In this document: piece after piece, positions 36,440 through 47,458 of the stretch | How the letters are laid out: every line of letters begins with the position of its first letter | Position numbering within the stretch: position 1 is the first letter of the stretch | Source of the DNA: Callorhinus ursinus | Lineage: Eukaryota; Chordata; Mammalia; Carnivora; Otariidae | Reading direction: 5' to 3' | DNA length: 64,000 bases | Assembly (NCBI RefSeq): GCF_003265705.1 | Contig: NW_020312775.1 | Coordinates: 9,350,821 to 9,414,820, forward strand | The notes under the pieces: generated by a model | Seen by the model: only the letters and a program-made list of their open reading frames with translations | What the model was told of the DNA's origin: nothing | Databases searched by the model: none | Made by a program: the position numbers and the translations under genes

Positions 36440-36640
36440 CCAGGGCATCTCAATTTTTTTTTGCATATCTAAGAATCATCTAGTGAACTTATTAAAACAT
36501 GGATTCCTTGACCTCACCCCCATAAATTGTTTCAGTACGTCTGTGGTGGAGGCTTGGAAAACTGGGTTTCTAACAATATCTCAGGAAATACTAAGCTGCT
36601 AGTTCAGGGTCATTTTGAGTAGCACTGCCTTAGAGAATCT
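36440..36640 (+). repeat. MER5-type hAT element
   Basis: AAGAATCATCTAGTGAACTT, AAACATGGATTCCTTGACCT and TTTTGAGTAGCACTGCCTTA follow the MER5A order. Confidence 0.75.
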
Positions 36641-37671
36641 AATAAATCATATAGACCCTCTCATGAGAATAAGGCATGCAAGTGTACACACATTCACACA
36701 AACATAAAATTTCCAAAGATTCTGAACCTTGGTTCTAAAGTTACATGTATATTTTAATGTTTCTCTTTTTGGTGTTACCATTGCCTTGCCCTTTGAATAA
36801 ATTTGCTATACCCAAGAAAGCAGTCAGTGTTCTTTCATTGCATATGGATAAATTCTTTATAGTAGATATGTAGCTCCATTGATTTAATTAACAGATAAAA
36901 GTAAAAAAAAGTAGAGAAATCATCAGTAAATTAATATTCTATTTTTCAATATTAGTATTTAATTAGTAATTGTTGAAAATTGATTAATTTTAATGTTTAT
37001 GAAACTACTGATCCACTAGATCTAGATGAAGCTCTTCCTTCCAATGTGGATGATATTTGATGAATTCAGTCACAAGCTATATAATATATGAAATGTGCAT
37101 ATATGCAATATATTTATATATATACAATATATAATTGATATCTACTATTGATCAATTTGCTACAGAGAAAAATTGTTATCACCAATGGTAGAAGTATATA
37201 ATGAGACTGCACTCCAACCTCACTAAGCTTCACTTACTAAAATTCAGTATAAGGTAGGTCAATCCCAAATTATATCCAAGGATATTTGTTTTCAGAATCA
37301 TTTTTACTATTATCCTCCAGCATGTATGATAAGGTTGTAATTATAATGATTCTGTAGTTCATCTGAAGCTACTATAGTATGATTTCAATCATAGCAGGTA
37401 ATTAACCATGTTAGTATTAGCCAGACTAACTCCTTGATAAAGCTCCTTTGGGATGCTACTATATTGGTTATTATCAGCTTGCCTAGACGGTGGGCAGGAA
37501 AAGAAAAAAAAAGCCTCGTCATTTTCTCTGCTTCTTACAAGTGCTGTTTGATAAGAAACTAAAGAATATGCTTTCTTAGATTTTTTTTTTTAGGGATTAT
37601 CTGTAGCTTATTTTTTCTACTTGTTTTCTCTGCATCATAAATAGTGCTAATTGAAGGTTGGATATGTCCTT

Positions 37672-37757
37672 CTATGAGACAAATACTATACACTCCAGTT
37701 AACAGAAATCCTATGAGACAAATACTATACACTCCAATTAACAGAAATCCTATGAAT
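37672..37757. repeat. 39-bp tandem duplication next to the BACK exon
   Basis: The 39-bp unit starting CTATGAGACAAATACTATAC occurs at 37672-37710 and 37711-37749 with one mismatch (CCAGTTAAC against CCAATTAAC), followed by a partial third copy. It lies about 80 nt into the intron downstream of the BACK-exon donor. Confidence 0.93.
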
Positions 37758-37839
37758 AAAATAAAATTAAACAAAAAAAGAATGGATTTATGTTTAGCGG
37801 TAGTTTAGAACTATATGTTACCTGGGTAAATTTCCATAC

Positions 37840-38052
37840 CTGTGGTGGAAGTAATGGCAGTCTGATATAAGAAAGCAACATTGCTAGGTCTCGTTGCCTA
37901 GCCTGCACATCATGCCCCACCCACTGCATTAAAGCGTGGAAAATTGTTTCTTCATCAGGCACATTAATGTCATCACTGCACAGAAGTTTTGAAATTTCAT
38001 TAGCTGGAAGCAAGAGGAATTCTTGGTTCTTTATTACCTCAATGAAGTGTTC
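37840..38052 (-). CDS. KLHL4: KLHL4 coding exon, BACK domain
   Basis: The exon has 213 nt (71 codons) and is phase 0 at both ends. The acceptor is CTTTTCTAG before GAACACTTC; the donor is CCACAG followed by GTATGG. The translation runs [20 protein letters not shown], then [20 protein letters not shown], and ends in the helix with [12 protein letters not shown], all typical of BACK. The chosen donor is the one that joins LLPPQ directly to LLVDLENS in the next exon, as expected for the family. A second, stronger-looking in-frame donor (CCCAG then GTAACA) lies 18 nt further at 37822 and would insert six residues, VWKFTQ. That longer form is possible but not supported by homology. Confidence 0.94.
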
Positions 38053-39239
38053 CTAGAAAAGAAAGGTTTTCTATTGAAACTTTGTACTTTAGAAATGTCT
38101 TAACCAAACAAACATATGAACATTTTGCTTTGTTAAAATTCAGAAAAGACCAGAGGGACAGGTATATGCTTTTATAACAAATAGGTGTCATTGCTGCCTG
38201 TGACAGAGGGCATGGGGAGTCTTCTGAAGTTGAGGAGCCAAATGTTTCCCCTGAGAATTATTTATTGAACACAAAGGGATTAATTGCTTCATAGGCCACA
38301 TGGGTAGTGCCTGAGTTGATACCAGTGCTTTCCTCTCCTAGCTGTTGTGGGTGGCAACAACTTACAACTCCAGAATTGATTGATGTTGAGTTGGTCTTTA
38401 GCCAAAACCCTTAAGAAAAAGGGTGGAAATTTTCAAGGGGGAGGCTACCTTGAAGACCTGGGAGAGGTAACTCTGGCTGTGCATTTGAGGGGGCAACATA
38501 CTGAATTCCTTTGAGTTGAGACAAACAGATTGATGACAAACTCTTTTCTCTTATGGAAAAGCATGATCTATTAACCAAGGCAAAGTTATATTTTACAATG
38601 GATAATACACAGATTTAGGACAATACAAAAGGGACTCTTATGGAGTTATTTTTTAGGGGGGGTGAATGGAATTGTCTTGCAATTTTTATATATTATTCCT
38701 TAATTCTCTCTTCTGTCACAGTGTTATATTTTATCAAGTATCAAATTTCAGGCAGCTGTGTTTCAAATTTTTTCATCAAAACACCACTATATATTTTTTC
38801 TTATTTATAATGTTGCATATTTTTCTATACAACACAATTACCTTTTTCAACATTTTTCATAGTAAAAAAAATCTCGTTTTAAATGTGATATACTTCCAAA
38901 ATGGAGATAAACCTGTCTAGTTGATAATTTATGTTGCCAAATAAAGAGATATTCTTGAAGCAGCTTAAAACAGCCTCTAAATAAATTGGGGGAATCTTGG
39001 ATAAATCAAATCACTACCTCAGCTCCACTCAGAGTTTAGTCATTGTTGAACTGAGTTAGCGTAATAGTAAAATTATTCATACAAAAACCATTGTTTGATA
39101 GACCCATCAGAGAGCTCTGGTACCATAAATTCCAAGCTAAATTGTCTATTTAAATGAAGAGCCCTCTCGTGACTAAGGTAAACAATTAAGAGAAGACTAC
39201 TGTTTTTAATGTAGCAGATGTCCCTGGTTGAAAACCCTC
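38053..39239. other. Intronic DNA with a GC-richer patch
   Basis: From about 38190 to 38530 the sequence is richer in G and C than its surroundings (GAGGAGCCAAATGTTTCCCC, AAGGGGGAGGCTACCTTGAA). It may be an unrecognised LTR-type repeat or a conserved non-coding element; there is no open frame. Confidence 0.4.
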
Positions 39240-39500
39240 TCACCTACAGCAAAGTAATGGAACTAGTACTATAACTAATAATATGTTACATTTGTACAGC
39301 ACATCACACTTTCACAAACATTAAGTCAAAAAAAAAACATTAAGTCATCACCAATATGATCTTGTAGGTGGTGAAATTATTCTGATGAGAAAATAGGCTA
39401 TGTGAATTGTTTGGTCTCCTGTGCAATAAATGGCAAAGTATAGATTCAAACTTAAGTCTTTAGGTCTACTCCATTTTGCTCAACACTGCAACTGCCTTTC
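39240..39500 (-). repeat. MIR SINE
   Basis: TTACATTTGTACAGCACAT, AAGTCATCACCAATATGATC, GAAATTATTCTGATGAGAAA and a trailing GATTCAAACTTAAGTCTTT are the reversed MIR order. An internal 20-bp duplication around an A-run (ACATTAAGTCA twice, 39318-39347) is present. Confidence 0.7.
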
Positions 39501-40194
39501 ATAAGTGATATAATTTTTGTGAATGGGTTAAGGAAAAGATAAAACTCTAAAAATGTATGGTTACCTATTACTGGTAGTGTATGTAAACTCAGAGTTTATA
39601 TCGTTGTCAATATGACGGAAAACCCTTTATCTCATTCTCCTTTCTATCCACTCTCCAATGAAAGAAAAGAAAAATAGAAAGCTAATGAGAGAGAGAGAGA
39701 GATTGGCCTAGTCGGTAAAACCTACTCAATGGCTAATGTGGATCATAGAAAAATCTATCAAATTTGGTTATGCATTTAAAAAGTTAAGAAATGATTCAAA
39801 TAGTTTATATGATGGTCAATTTATATAGTGGGAAATTAGAGTTATGATAGAATTTGTTATGGTCCCAGAGAAACTTCCCAATGAGATTACTGAAAATTGT
39901 TTGGCAATATAGTAACCTAGTCTAAATAAAATATATATATATTGATTTAAAGTATACACATGGCACTGCAATATCCAGTACTGCAGAGAAATATTTAGTT
40001 AAGCTTAAAGATTAATTTTAAATTGTTTTATTTTTGAATTATTTTGTTTCTAATCTCAAGATAAACACTTTCTTCTATATACCTTTCCAAGAGGTTTGAT
40101 ACTCATTTTTTAATCCACACTTACTTTGTTGTAAAACTTACTAGATAAACATAACATACTTGCTGAGTGTTTCATCAGTGCAGACTACTATTTA

Positions 40195-40377
40195 TAGTAT
40201 TATGATGGCTAATTTAATGTGTCAACTTGACTTAACCATGGAGTGTCTAGACTTTGTATCAAACATTATTCTGGGTGTATCTGTGAGGATATTTCTGAAT
40301 GAAGCCCATTTACATTAGGGAGGGAGATTATGTTTTACACCGTCTAATATTCAAATGTTTGTAATTGAGTCTTGAAA
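40195..40377. repeat. Ancient interspersed repeat, class uncertain
   Basis: GATGGCTAATTTAATGTGTC, ATCAAACATTATTCTGGGTG and GTGAGGATATTTCTGAATGA are phrases I recognise from a widespread mammalian repeat, but I cannot name the family safely. Confidence 0.4.
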
Positions 40378-40393
40378 GTTCAACATTATTCTT

Positions 40394-40590
40394 TTTTTTA
40401 AAGATTTTATTTATTTATTTGACAGAGAGATACACATCAAGAGAGGGAACACAAGCAGGGAGAGTGGGAGAGGGAGAAGCAGGCTTCCCACGGAGCAGAG
40501 AGCCTGATGAGGGGCTCAATCCCAGGACCCTGGGATCATGACCTGAGCCGAAGGCAGACGCTTAACGACTGAGCCACCCAGACGCCCTGA
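40394..40590 (-). mobile_element. CAN SINE
   Basis: The antisense body is flanked by GTTCAACATTATTCTT (40378-40393) and GTTCAAAATTATTCTT (40593-40608), one mismatch apart. Confidence 0.92.
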
Positions 40591-41467
40591 GAGTTCAAAA
40601 TTATTCTTAAAAAATAAAATTATTTGTATTTTTATAATATCAATACAGTATTACAAAAACATTATTATAGCAAGACCGTTGCCTCCTTTGCTTTATTTAT
40701 AGTAGATACTAAAATAACTGAAGAAAGGGAGTTAAGTGAGACAGCAGTAATGTGCTTTTTGCAAATCCTGCTTTAACACTCAGTTTCAGCCACATAATAA
40801 GAAAAGGAAGACAAGTTCATTTTGAGGAACAAAAATAATTCAAGCTGTTTATCAGAATGTGTTTTGACAGTGAGAGTAAGATAACAGACAGGAAACTTAA
40901 TACTTAGTTTAAGAATTTAAGTAAATTAACAGGTAGTTTTCATGTTTGGCTTTTGTGGTAGGATTATTCTTTGAGCTATATAACTGATGTTCCTATAGAC
41001 TATATGGCATCCGTATTTAGCACATAGGAATATAAATAGTATGATTCGGTAACATATGTTAAACTCTCAATCCATTATAATATAATTCTCCCCAAAATAC
41101 TATAGTTTTAGGACTTTGTTTGAAACTTCAAATTTTGAACAATGACCAGGGATGGGAAAAAGAGGGAGAAAGTTTTACAAGGAAAATTTAGAGTATTCAA
41201 ATATTGGAAAGTTGAAAAATTTAAGATCTGTATTAAATGTTAACAAAATATTGTTTATATGCCTCTCAATCATAAATTCATAATGTTAATTTTATTTTTA
41301 GATGTGATTCTCTATTGTTTGCTTTTATGTACTTACCTCTTTGTTTTTGAATCTTAAATAACCATAGCAATTTTCTTAGAGTGAAAGATTTATCTTTTTG
41401 ATCAGATTTTACAGAAAGTTCCATCTCATAATTTTCCTGCTTCAGGGGTTCAAAAGTTCACTTTCTT

Positions 41468-41496
41468 TTTTTTTTTTAAAGATTTTATTTATATAT

Positions 41497-41531
<35 letters not shown>

Positions 41532-41678
41532 TTTGACAGAGAGAGAGAGCACGCATAAGTAGGCAGAGAGAGAGGGAGAAACAGGCTCCCTGCTAAAAAG
41601 AGAGCCTGATCCCAGGACCCTGGGATCATGACCTGAGCCAAAAGCAGCCGCTTAACTGACTGAGCCACAGGTGCCCTA
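41468..41678 (-). mobile_element. CAN SINE with expanded TTTA tail
   Basis: AAAAGTTCACTTTCTT (41452-41467) and AAAAGTTCATTTTCTT (41679-41694) flank it. The tail carries a (TTTA)n run at about 41484-41533, an expansion of the normal AATAAA-rich tail. Confidence 0.9.
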
Positions 41679-42124
41679 AAAGTTCATTTTCTTCTTTGCA
41701 TCAGGGAATTATTAGCATTAATGGTAATTTAATATCCTCTGACTACTTTTTCTGGTCTCCCTACAATCTATATTTCACGTCACTGTCACTTGACTGAATA
41801 AAGATAGTCTTATCCGATCCAATTTTAAAAGAATTAACACATACAAACATGTTCAGTTAATTTATTATGATTACTTATAGAATTGAGAAGGATTTTAAGT
41901 TAGTTACGTTAAAGGATTGAACTGCAAGTCATTTTTAACCAAAATAGCTATTTTTGTTAAGACATAAAATATCCATTCAGTAGAATTAGTTGCTTTTGAT
42001 AGTTCTTAAGCTCTTCCACTTAATATTGATCTATTAATTAGTTTTTGTTCTTATTGAATGTTTTTATATTGAATTCCTTTTCTTATTGAATGTTATTTAA
42101 CTTTCATTAGAAATCATAATGTAT

Positions 42125-42653
42125 ACACTTTTAGAAGCTAAAATTCTAATATTACAAAAAATCAAGCACAAAGAAACAAATGATCTGATTAAAAAATGAG
42201 CAGAAGACATGAATAGATATTTTTCCAAAGAAGACATATAGATGGCCAACAGATACATGAAAAGATGTTCAACATCACTCATCATCAGAAAAATATAAAT
42301 GAAAATTACAATGAGATATCACTTCACACCTGTCAGAATGGTTAAAACTAACAGCACAAGAAACAAAAGATGTTGGTGAGGATGTGGAGAAAGAGGAACC
42401 CTCTTACACTGCTGTTAGGAATGCGAACTGGTGCAGCCACTCTGGAAAACAGGATGGAGGTTCATCAAAAAGTTAAAAATAGAACAGCCCTATCATCCAG
42501 CAATTGCACTACTAGGTATTTACCTAAATAATACAAAAATACTAATTTGAAGGGATGCATGCCCCCTGATGTTTATAGCAGCATTATCAATAATTGCCAA
42601 ATTGTGGAAAGAGCCCAAATGTCTATCAGCTGATGAATGAATAAAGAAGAAAT

Positions 42654-42688
<35 letters not shown>

Positions 42689-43068
42689 TACTCAACCATC
42701 AAAAACAATGAACTCTTGCTATTTGCAACAATGTGGTTGGAGCTACAGAGTATTACACTAAGCAAAATATGTCAGTCAGAGAAAGGAACATACCATATGC
42801 CTTCACTTATGTGTGGAATTTAAGAAACAAATGATCACAGGGGGAAAAAAAGAGAGACAAACCAAGAAACAGACCCTTAACTATAGAAAACAAACTGATG
42901 GGTACCAGAGAGCAGGTAGGTGGGAGGATGGGTTAAATAGGTCATGGGGATTAAGGAGTGCACTTGTGATGAGCACCGGTGCTGTATGTACATGTTGAAT
43001 CACTAAATTGTACACCTGAAACTAATAGTGCACTGTATGCTAACTAAATGGAATGTAAATAAAAACTT
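42125..43068 (+). mobile_element. L1 3' part, ORF2 end to tail
   Basis: The sequence GATTAAAAAATGAGCAGAAG, the ACTTCACACCTGTCAGAATG block and the tail AACTAAATGGAATGTAAATA are an older L1 end. It contains a TG microsatellite (42654-42686). Confidence 0.85.
42654..42686. repeat. (TG)n microsatellite
   Basis: A pure TG run lies in the older L1 3' region, at the position where related copies have TATATA. Confidence 0.95.
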
Positions 43069-43078
43069 AAATCACGGA

Positions 43079-43244
43079 TGGGCACTTGGGTGGCTCAGTC
43101 AGTTCAGCATCTGCTTTCGGCTCAGGTCATTCTCACAGGGTCCTGGAATTGAGTCCCACATCAGGCTTCTCCCTCTCCCTTTGCCTGCCTCTCCCACTGC
43201 TTGTGTTCTCTCTCTCTCTTTCTCTGTCAAATAAATAAAAATCT
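43079..43244 (+). mobile_element. CAN SINE, plus member of an inverted pair
   Basis: The head GGGCACTTGGGTGGCTCAG starts after AAATCACGGA (43069-43078); the body ends AATAAATAAAAATCTTTTT. An antisense SINE abuts its tail. The target duplication reappears at 43453-43462, after both. Confidence 0.88.
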
Positions 43245-43425
43245 TTTTTTTAAAGATTATTTAATTATTTGAGAGAGAGAGGAGAGCATGAGAGGGGGAC
43301 GGGCAGAGGGAGAAGCAGACTCCCTGCTGAACAGGGAGCCTGATGTGGGACTCGATCCTGGGACTCCAGGATCCTGACCTGAGCTGAGGGCAGTCGCTTA
43401 ACCAACTGAGCCACCCTGTTGCCCA
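43245..43425 (-). mobile_element. CAN SINE, minus member of an inverted pair
   Basis: The antisense body runs from TTAAAGATTATTTAATTATT to CTGAGCCACCCTGTTGCCC. It lies tail-to-tail against the preceding SINE and probably inserted into its A-rich tail, since AAATAAATAAAAATCATTA resumes afterwards. Confidence 0.88.
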
Positions 43426-43842
43426 AATAAATAAAAATCATTAAAGAAAAAGAAATCACGGACAGTATATTTTCCTAATACTGTGGATATGACTTGAAAT
43501 ATTTCCTTAAATGATTTAATTTTTTGCAGTATTCTCATTTCTCCAAGCTTTGAGATTTAATTAAACCTTTTCAGTTTAAAAAATGAGAAACTTGCTTGAG
43601 TACAGCTCAACCAAATATTTTTATCTAATATCCATTATGTGCAAGTCATTTGCAAATTATATAAATTTATATTGCTCTTCAATTTTATCCCAACATTATA
43701 GTCTTTCCATTGGAAAGGCTGTGTGTATATATACACACACACACATGCATATGTACAAATACATATCAGTAAACCAGTCAGTAAGTCAGATATTGTGTTA
43801 ATATAATATTACTACAAGTTAATTTGAAGCAATTTATTTTAC

Positions 43843-44039
43843 CATTGTGTACTTATGTGCCACACTTAGGAGCTCTGTACAGCCCTGAGCATCTCCAAAT
43901 GATCGAATTCCTAAGCAGTTTGAAGGATGGAGCTGCTTTATGAGATAATTGGAGCAGACTTCAACGACTTGAGTCAGCTGCAAGAGACAAGCTGCAGCCA
44001 ACAAATTTTCAATAGTATCTTCTTTTAACTGCAGAACAC
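43843..44039 (-). CDS. KLHL4: KLHL4 coding exon, end of BTB and 3-box/BACK start
   Basis: The exon has 197 nt, with acceptor ACCATCTAG then GTGTTCTGCAG, and donor ACAATG then GTAAAA. The first two bases complete the glycine of the YTG motif. The translation continues with [20 protein letters not shown], the alpha-helices closing the BTB domain. It then has a cysteine-containing helix ([13 protein letters not shown]) followed by [17 protein letters not shown], the hallmark start of the BACK domain. It ends at KYTM in phase 0. In this family the [10 protein letters not shown] region and the 3-box that follows contribute to cullin-3 contact. The exon is open throughout and no unusual change is evident. 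Confidence 0.95.
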
Positions 44040-44347
44040 CTAGATGGTTTGAAAAAGTAAAGAATGATTATATGTCCCAAAAGTAAGACACATATATGCT
44101 AACTAGTTGAATTTTTCAATTTCTCTCATTACTAGGGCTATCTTTTCTAGTGCACAGTAACCACTATGGAAATACCTTTCAAAGCCAACATATGCAAGGG
44201 AGTCTGTAATAACATTAATAAGATGGCTGAAGGTAGCCAGACTAGATTATCAAAAACAACTGTAGCAAATGAACAGTGAACACCTTTATTGTAAAGAACA
44301 GCAACTTGTTATTTCTTTGTCATCTTAGACCTCATCTAAATCTTATA

Positions 44348-44432
44348 TCAATCATTGAACACTACATCTGAAACTAATGATGTACTATATGTTGGCTAAT
44401 TGAATTTAAATAAAAAAAGAAAAAAATCTACA
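44348..44432 (+). mobile_element. Short L1 3' tail
   Basis: ATTGAACACTACATCTGAAA, ACTAATGATGTACTATATG and GGCTAATTGAATTTAAATAA form the last 80 bp or so of an older carnivore L1. Confidence 0.75.
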
Positions 44433-45329
44433 ATTCTTTCACCTAAATTAAATAAATAAGTAAACAGATAAATAAATAAATCTTATATAAATAACTGTAA
44501 ATACCATGACTCAAGGAGTATTTTGTCATATTGTATAATGACCATACAGGTAACTATCATTTGTATGGAAAAAAAATTGATAACTAAGTAGAGCATTGAG
44601 GTTATATGTCTATATTTTTGTGTGCCTGTCTGCATTTATTAGCTGATAAGGATGAATTTGCTCAGATATTATGCCTGGAACTGATACCTGGTATTGTCTC
44701 AAAAGAAAAATAATATTGTTAACAGTCCTCAAATAAATGTTTGTATGATCATTTTCTTAGATATAAAAAACTGGCTCTGTTTGAAAATATCTGTGAAGAG
44801 ATTTTTTTTAGAATGAGATCAGAGCTATGTAAGCTATTTCCTTTATATTGAGATATAATATATATATATTTAAATATGTATGTATGCACATACATATAAA
44901 ATTTTCAGAGGAAGCATTGTTGATGACTTATTGCAAATGTAAGTTATTTTGCATTTTGTTATATCCTTTTTTTGTTTTAGCCAAAGTATAAGTAAGTTAT
45001 AAAAAATGATATTTCATATGGAGTATATGTACTATAAACTATTTCTTTATATTTTCTCCTTGTAAGATGCCTTAATATGGATTCTATATGGTTTTACAAG
45101 CATAAATAAAAGAGTAAATACATACTGTGAGATGCTCTTTATTTGTTTCAACCTCTAAAATATGTGGTGAAAGGGTCTTGTCCATCAGCAGACTTTCTTG
45201 AGTTGTTTGTTTTTTGTCATGGATTTTGAAGGGAGAGACCTGCCTATATCTCATGAGACCCAGAGAAGTTATAAACTATTCTCAGATTCAGATCTAAGAT
45301 TCACCTGCTACAGACATTGAAACTTGGCC
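44433..45329. other. Intronic DNA, nothing recognised
   Basis: AT-rich sequence with short TATA runs between an L1 tail and the old L1 at 45330. Confidence 0.55.
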
Positions 45330-45666
45330 TGGTTATTCAGAAGAATATTAATTTCTTAATGAACAAAATCATAAAATCTTAGAAGAAAATAGTAAAAAAT
45401 CTCCTTGACATTGGTTTTGGCAATAATTTCTTGGTAATACACCAAAATACAGGCCACAAAATCTAAAATAAACAAGTGGGACTACATCAAACTAAAAAGC
45501 TTCTGCACAGAAAGGAAATATAAAATATATTGAAAAGGCAATCTACAGAATGAGAGAAATATTGCAAACCATATATCTGATAAGGGGTTAATATCTAAAA
45601 GATATAAAGGATTCATATAATTCAATAGCATGAAAACAAATAATCCAATTAAAAAAAGAACAACTA

Positions 45667-45859
45667 GGGGCTCCTGGGTGGCTCTGTGGGTTAAGTGTGT
45701 GCCTTTGGCTCAGGTCATGATTTCAGGGTCCTGGGATCCAGCCCTGCATTGGGCTTTCTGCTCAGCAGGGAGTCTGCTTCTGTCTCTCCTTCTGCCCCAC
45801 TCCCCCTCATGCTCTCCCTCTCCCTCTCTCAAATAAATAAATAAAATCTTTACAAATGA
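45667..45859 (+). mobile_element. CAN SINE in an old L1
   Basis: The head is GGGGCTCCTGGGTGGCTCTG and the tail CAAATAAATAAATAAAATC. It interrupts L1 ORF2-derived sequence. Confidence 0.88.
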
Positions 45860-46179
45860 TAAAAATAAAAATAAAAAAGAGCAAGTAAACTGGATCTTTT
45901 TTTTTCCCCAGAAATGACATACAAATGACAAATAGGGATATGAAAATGTGCTTAAAATTACTAAATACCAGGGAAATGTGAATCAAAATCAGAAGAAGGG
46001 ATAGCCAATGTTGGTGAGGTTTTGGAGAAAAGAGAAACTTTATGCACTGTTTGTAGGAATGTAAATTAATACAGCATTATGGAAAACAGTATAGTGGTTC
46101 ATAAAAAAATTAAAAAATAAAACTACCATATGATCCAAAAATCCTACTCATGATTATATGTACAAAGAAATGAAATCAG

Positions 46180-46185
46180 GTGCTC

Positions 46186-46236
<51 letters not shown>

Positions 46237-46286
46237 GGCCCCTGCGCAAGGATGACACGCAAATTCGTGAAGCGTTCCATATTTTT
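46180..46286 (+). ncRNA. U6 snRNA retrocopy, full length
   Basis: All 107 bases, from GTGCTCGCTTCGGCAG through the ACAGAGA box and AGC triad region to the terminal ATATTTTT, match the mammalian U6 spliceosomal RNA as I know it. It is the 5' portion of a composite retro-insertion and sits inside an old L1. It therefore lacks the upstream TATA and proximal and distal sequence elements that drive real U6 genes, and is best called a processed U6 pseudogene. The absence of visible mutations suggests recent insertion. It is antisense to KLHL4, in the intron between 47743 and 44040. Confidence 0.93.
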
Positions 46287-46593
46287 TATTGAGGAGGGCA
46301 CGTTCTGCATGGAGCACTGGGTGTTATGAACAAACAATGAATCATGGAACACTGCACCAAAAACTAATGATGTAATATATGGTGATTAACATAACAATAA
46401 AAAATAAAAAAATAATAACTTATATGGGCCAATATCTTAATGCATACTGTAATATTTCTAACAGCAAAAACCTAAGAGCAATTTAAGTGAACATAAAAGG
46501 GAAACCGTTAAGCAAATTATATTTTATAATGAAATGGGCTGTTTAATCACCACTGAATTTACGATCAAATAAAAAATATAACTGTGAAAAAAA
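46287..46593 (+). mobile_element. Truncated L1 3' end plus transduced flank, joined to U6
   Basis: Immediately after the U6 T-run comes TATTGAGGAGGGCACGTTC, the last 120 bp or so of a young carnivore L1 3' UTR. It ends AACATAACAATAAAAAATAA near 46412. About 170 bp of different sequence follow (46420-46586), with AATAAA at 46569 and a poly(A) run at 46587-46596. The sequence AAAGAAATGAAATCAG occurs at 46164-46179 and again at 46594-46609, forming a 16-bp target-site duplication that encloses U6, L1 and the extra segment as one insertion. The extra segment is best read as a 3' transduction from the source L1's flank, itself looking like an older L1-derived sequence. Confidence 0.85.
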
Positions 46594-47245
46594 AAAGAAA
46601 TGAAATCAGGATCTTAAGAGATATCTGCACTCCCATGTTTGTTGCACTATTATTTATAATAGCTAAATGGAAACAACGAACCTAAATGTCCTTCAACAGT
46701 TGAATGGATAAGGAAATATATCTATTTTTTTTCTGATTTCTTAGAAATGGCAAGTAGATTGGTGGTTGCTAGGGACTGGGAGGGGGAACTGGGGAGGTGT
46801 AGGTCAAAGGGTGTAAACTTTCAGTTATAAGATTAAATAGTTGTGAGGATCTAATGTACAGCATGGTGTCTATAGTTAATAATATGGTATTCAGTAATGT
46901 ATACTTGAAAACTGTTGAGAGTATATCTTAAGGATTCTCGCCACAAAAAAAGGAATTAACTATTTGAGATAATGTGTGCATTAATTACCTTCATCTATGT
47001 AATCATTCCACTTGTGTATGTATAGCAAATCATCACATAGTATAATCTAAATATATAAAATTATATTTGCCAATTATTGCTCAATAAAGTTGGAATATAT
47101 AAATAAATACTTATTGGCCTCCAAACTCATCTTGTTACCTTTGTCTTATAGTTTGAGTAAATATGACTTTATTATTTCAAAGGAAGAGACTATGTCTCTA
47201 ATATAGAGTTGGAATACTACAATTCTAGTTTTTACAAATGAGAAT

Positions 47246-47458
47246 GGGGGTGCCTAGGTGGCTCAGTTGGTTAAGTGTCCAACTCTTGATTTCAGCTCAG
47301 GTCATGATCACTGGGTCTTAGGATCAAGCCCCGCATTGAGCTCTGAGTGCTGAGCATGGTGTCTGCTTGAGATTCTCTCTCCCTGTCCCTCTGACCCTCT
47401 CCCCTCTCATATACTCTAAATAAATAAATAAACGAATAAATAAATAAATAAATTTAAA
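47246..47458 (+). mobile_element. CAN SINE, older subtype
   Basis: The head is GGGGGTGCCTAGGTGGCTCA and the body has the TCTGCTTGAGATTCTCTCTC variant. It has a long AAATAAATAAATAAA tail and short AAATGAGA flanks on both sides. Confidence 0.85.

Larger units (their letters stand above)
35135..37839. other. Intron between BACK and linker exons
   Basis: Contains a 24-bp and a 39-bp tandem duplication and an MER5-type element. The remainder is unique AT-rich sequence. Confidence 0.6.
45330..47105 (+). mobile_element. Old L1 3' part hosting a SINE and the U6-L1 insertion
   Basis: ORF2-derived sequence (GGGACTACATCAAACTAAAA, GAATGAGAGAAATATTGCAA) runs through the insertions at 45667-45859 and 46180-46593. 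It resumes exactly at ATCTTAAGAGATATCTGCAC (46611) and ends near 47105. The clean resumption proves the U6-L1 unit inserted into it. Confidence 0.82.

Noticed and set aside
46180..46286. Functional U6 gene
   Set aside because: No proximal or distal sequence element or TATA lies upstream; the upstream sequence is L1 and the unit is inside a retrotransposition duplication.
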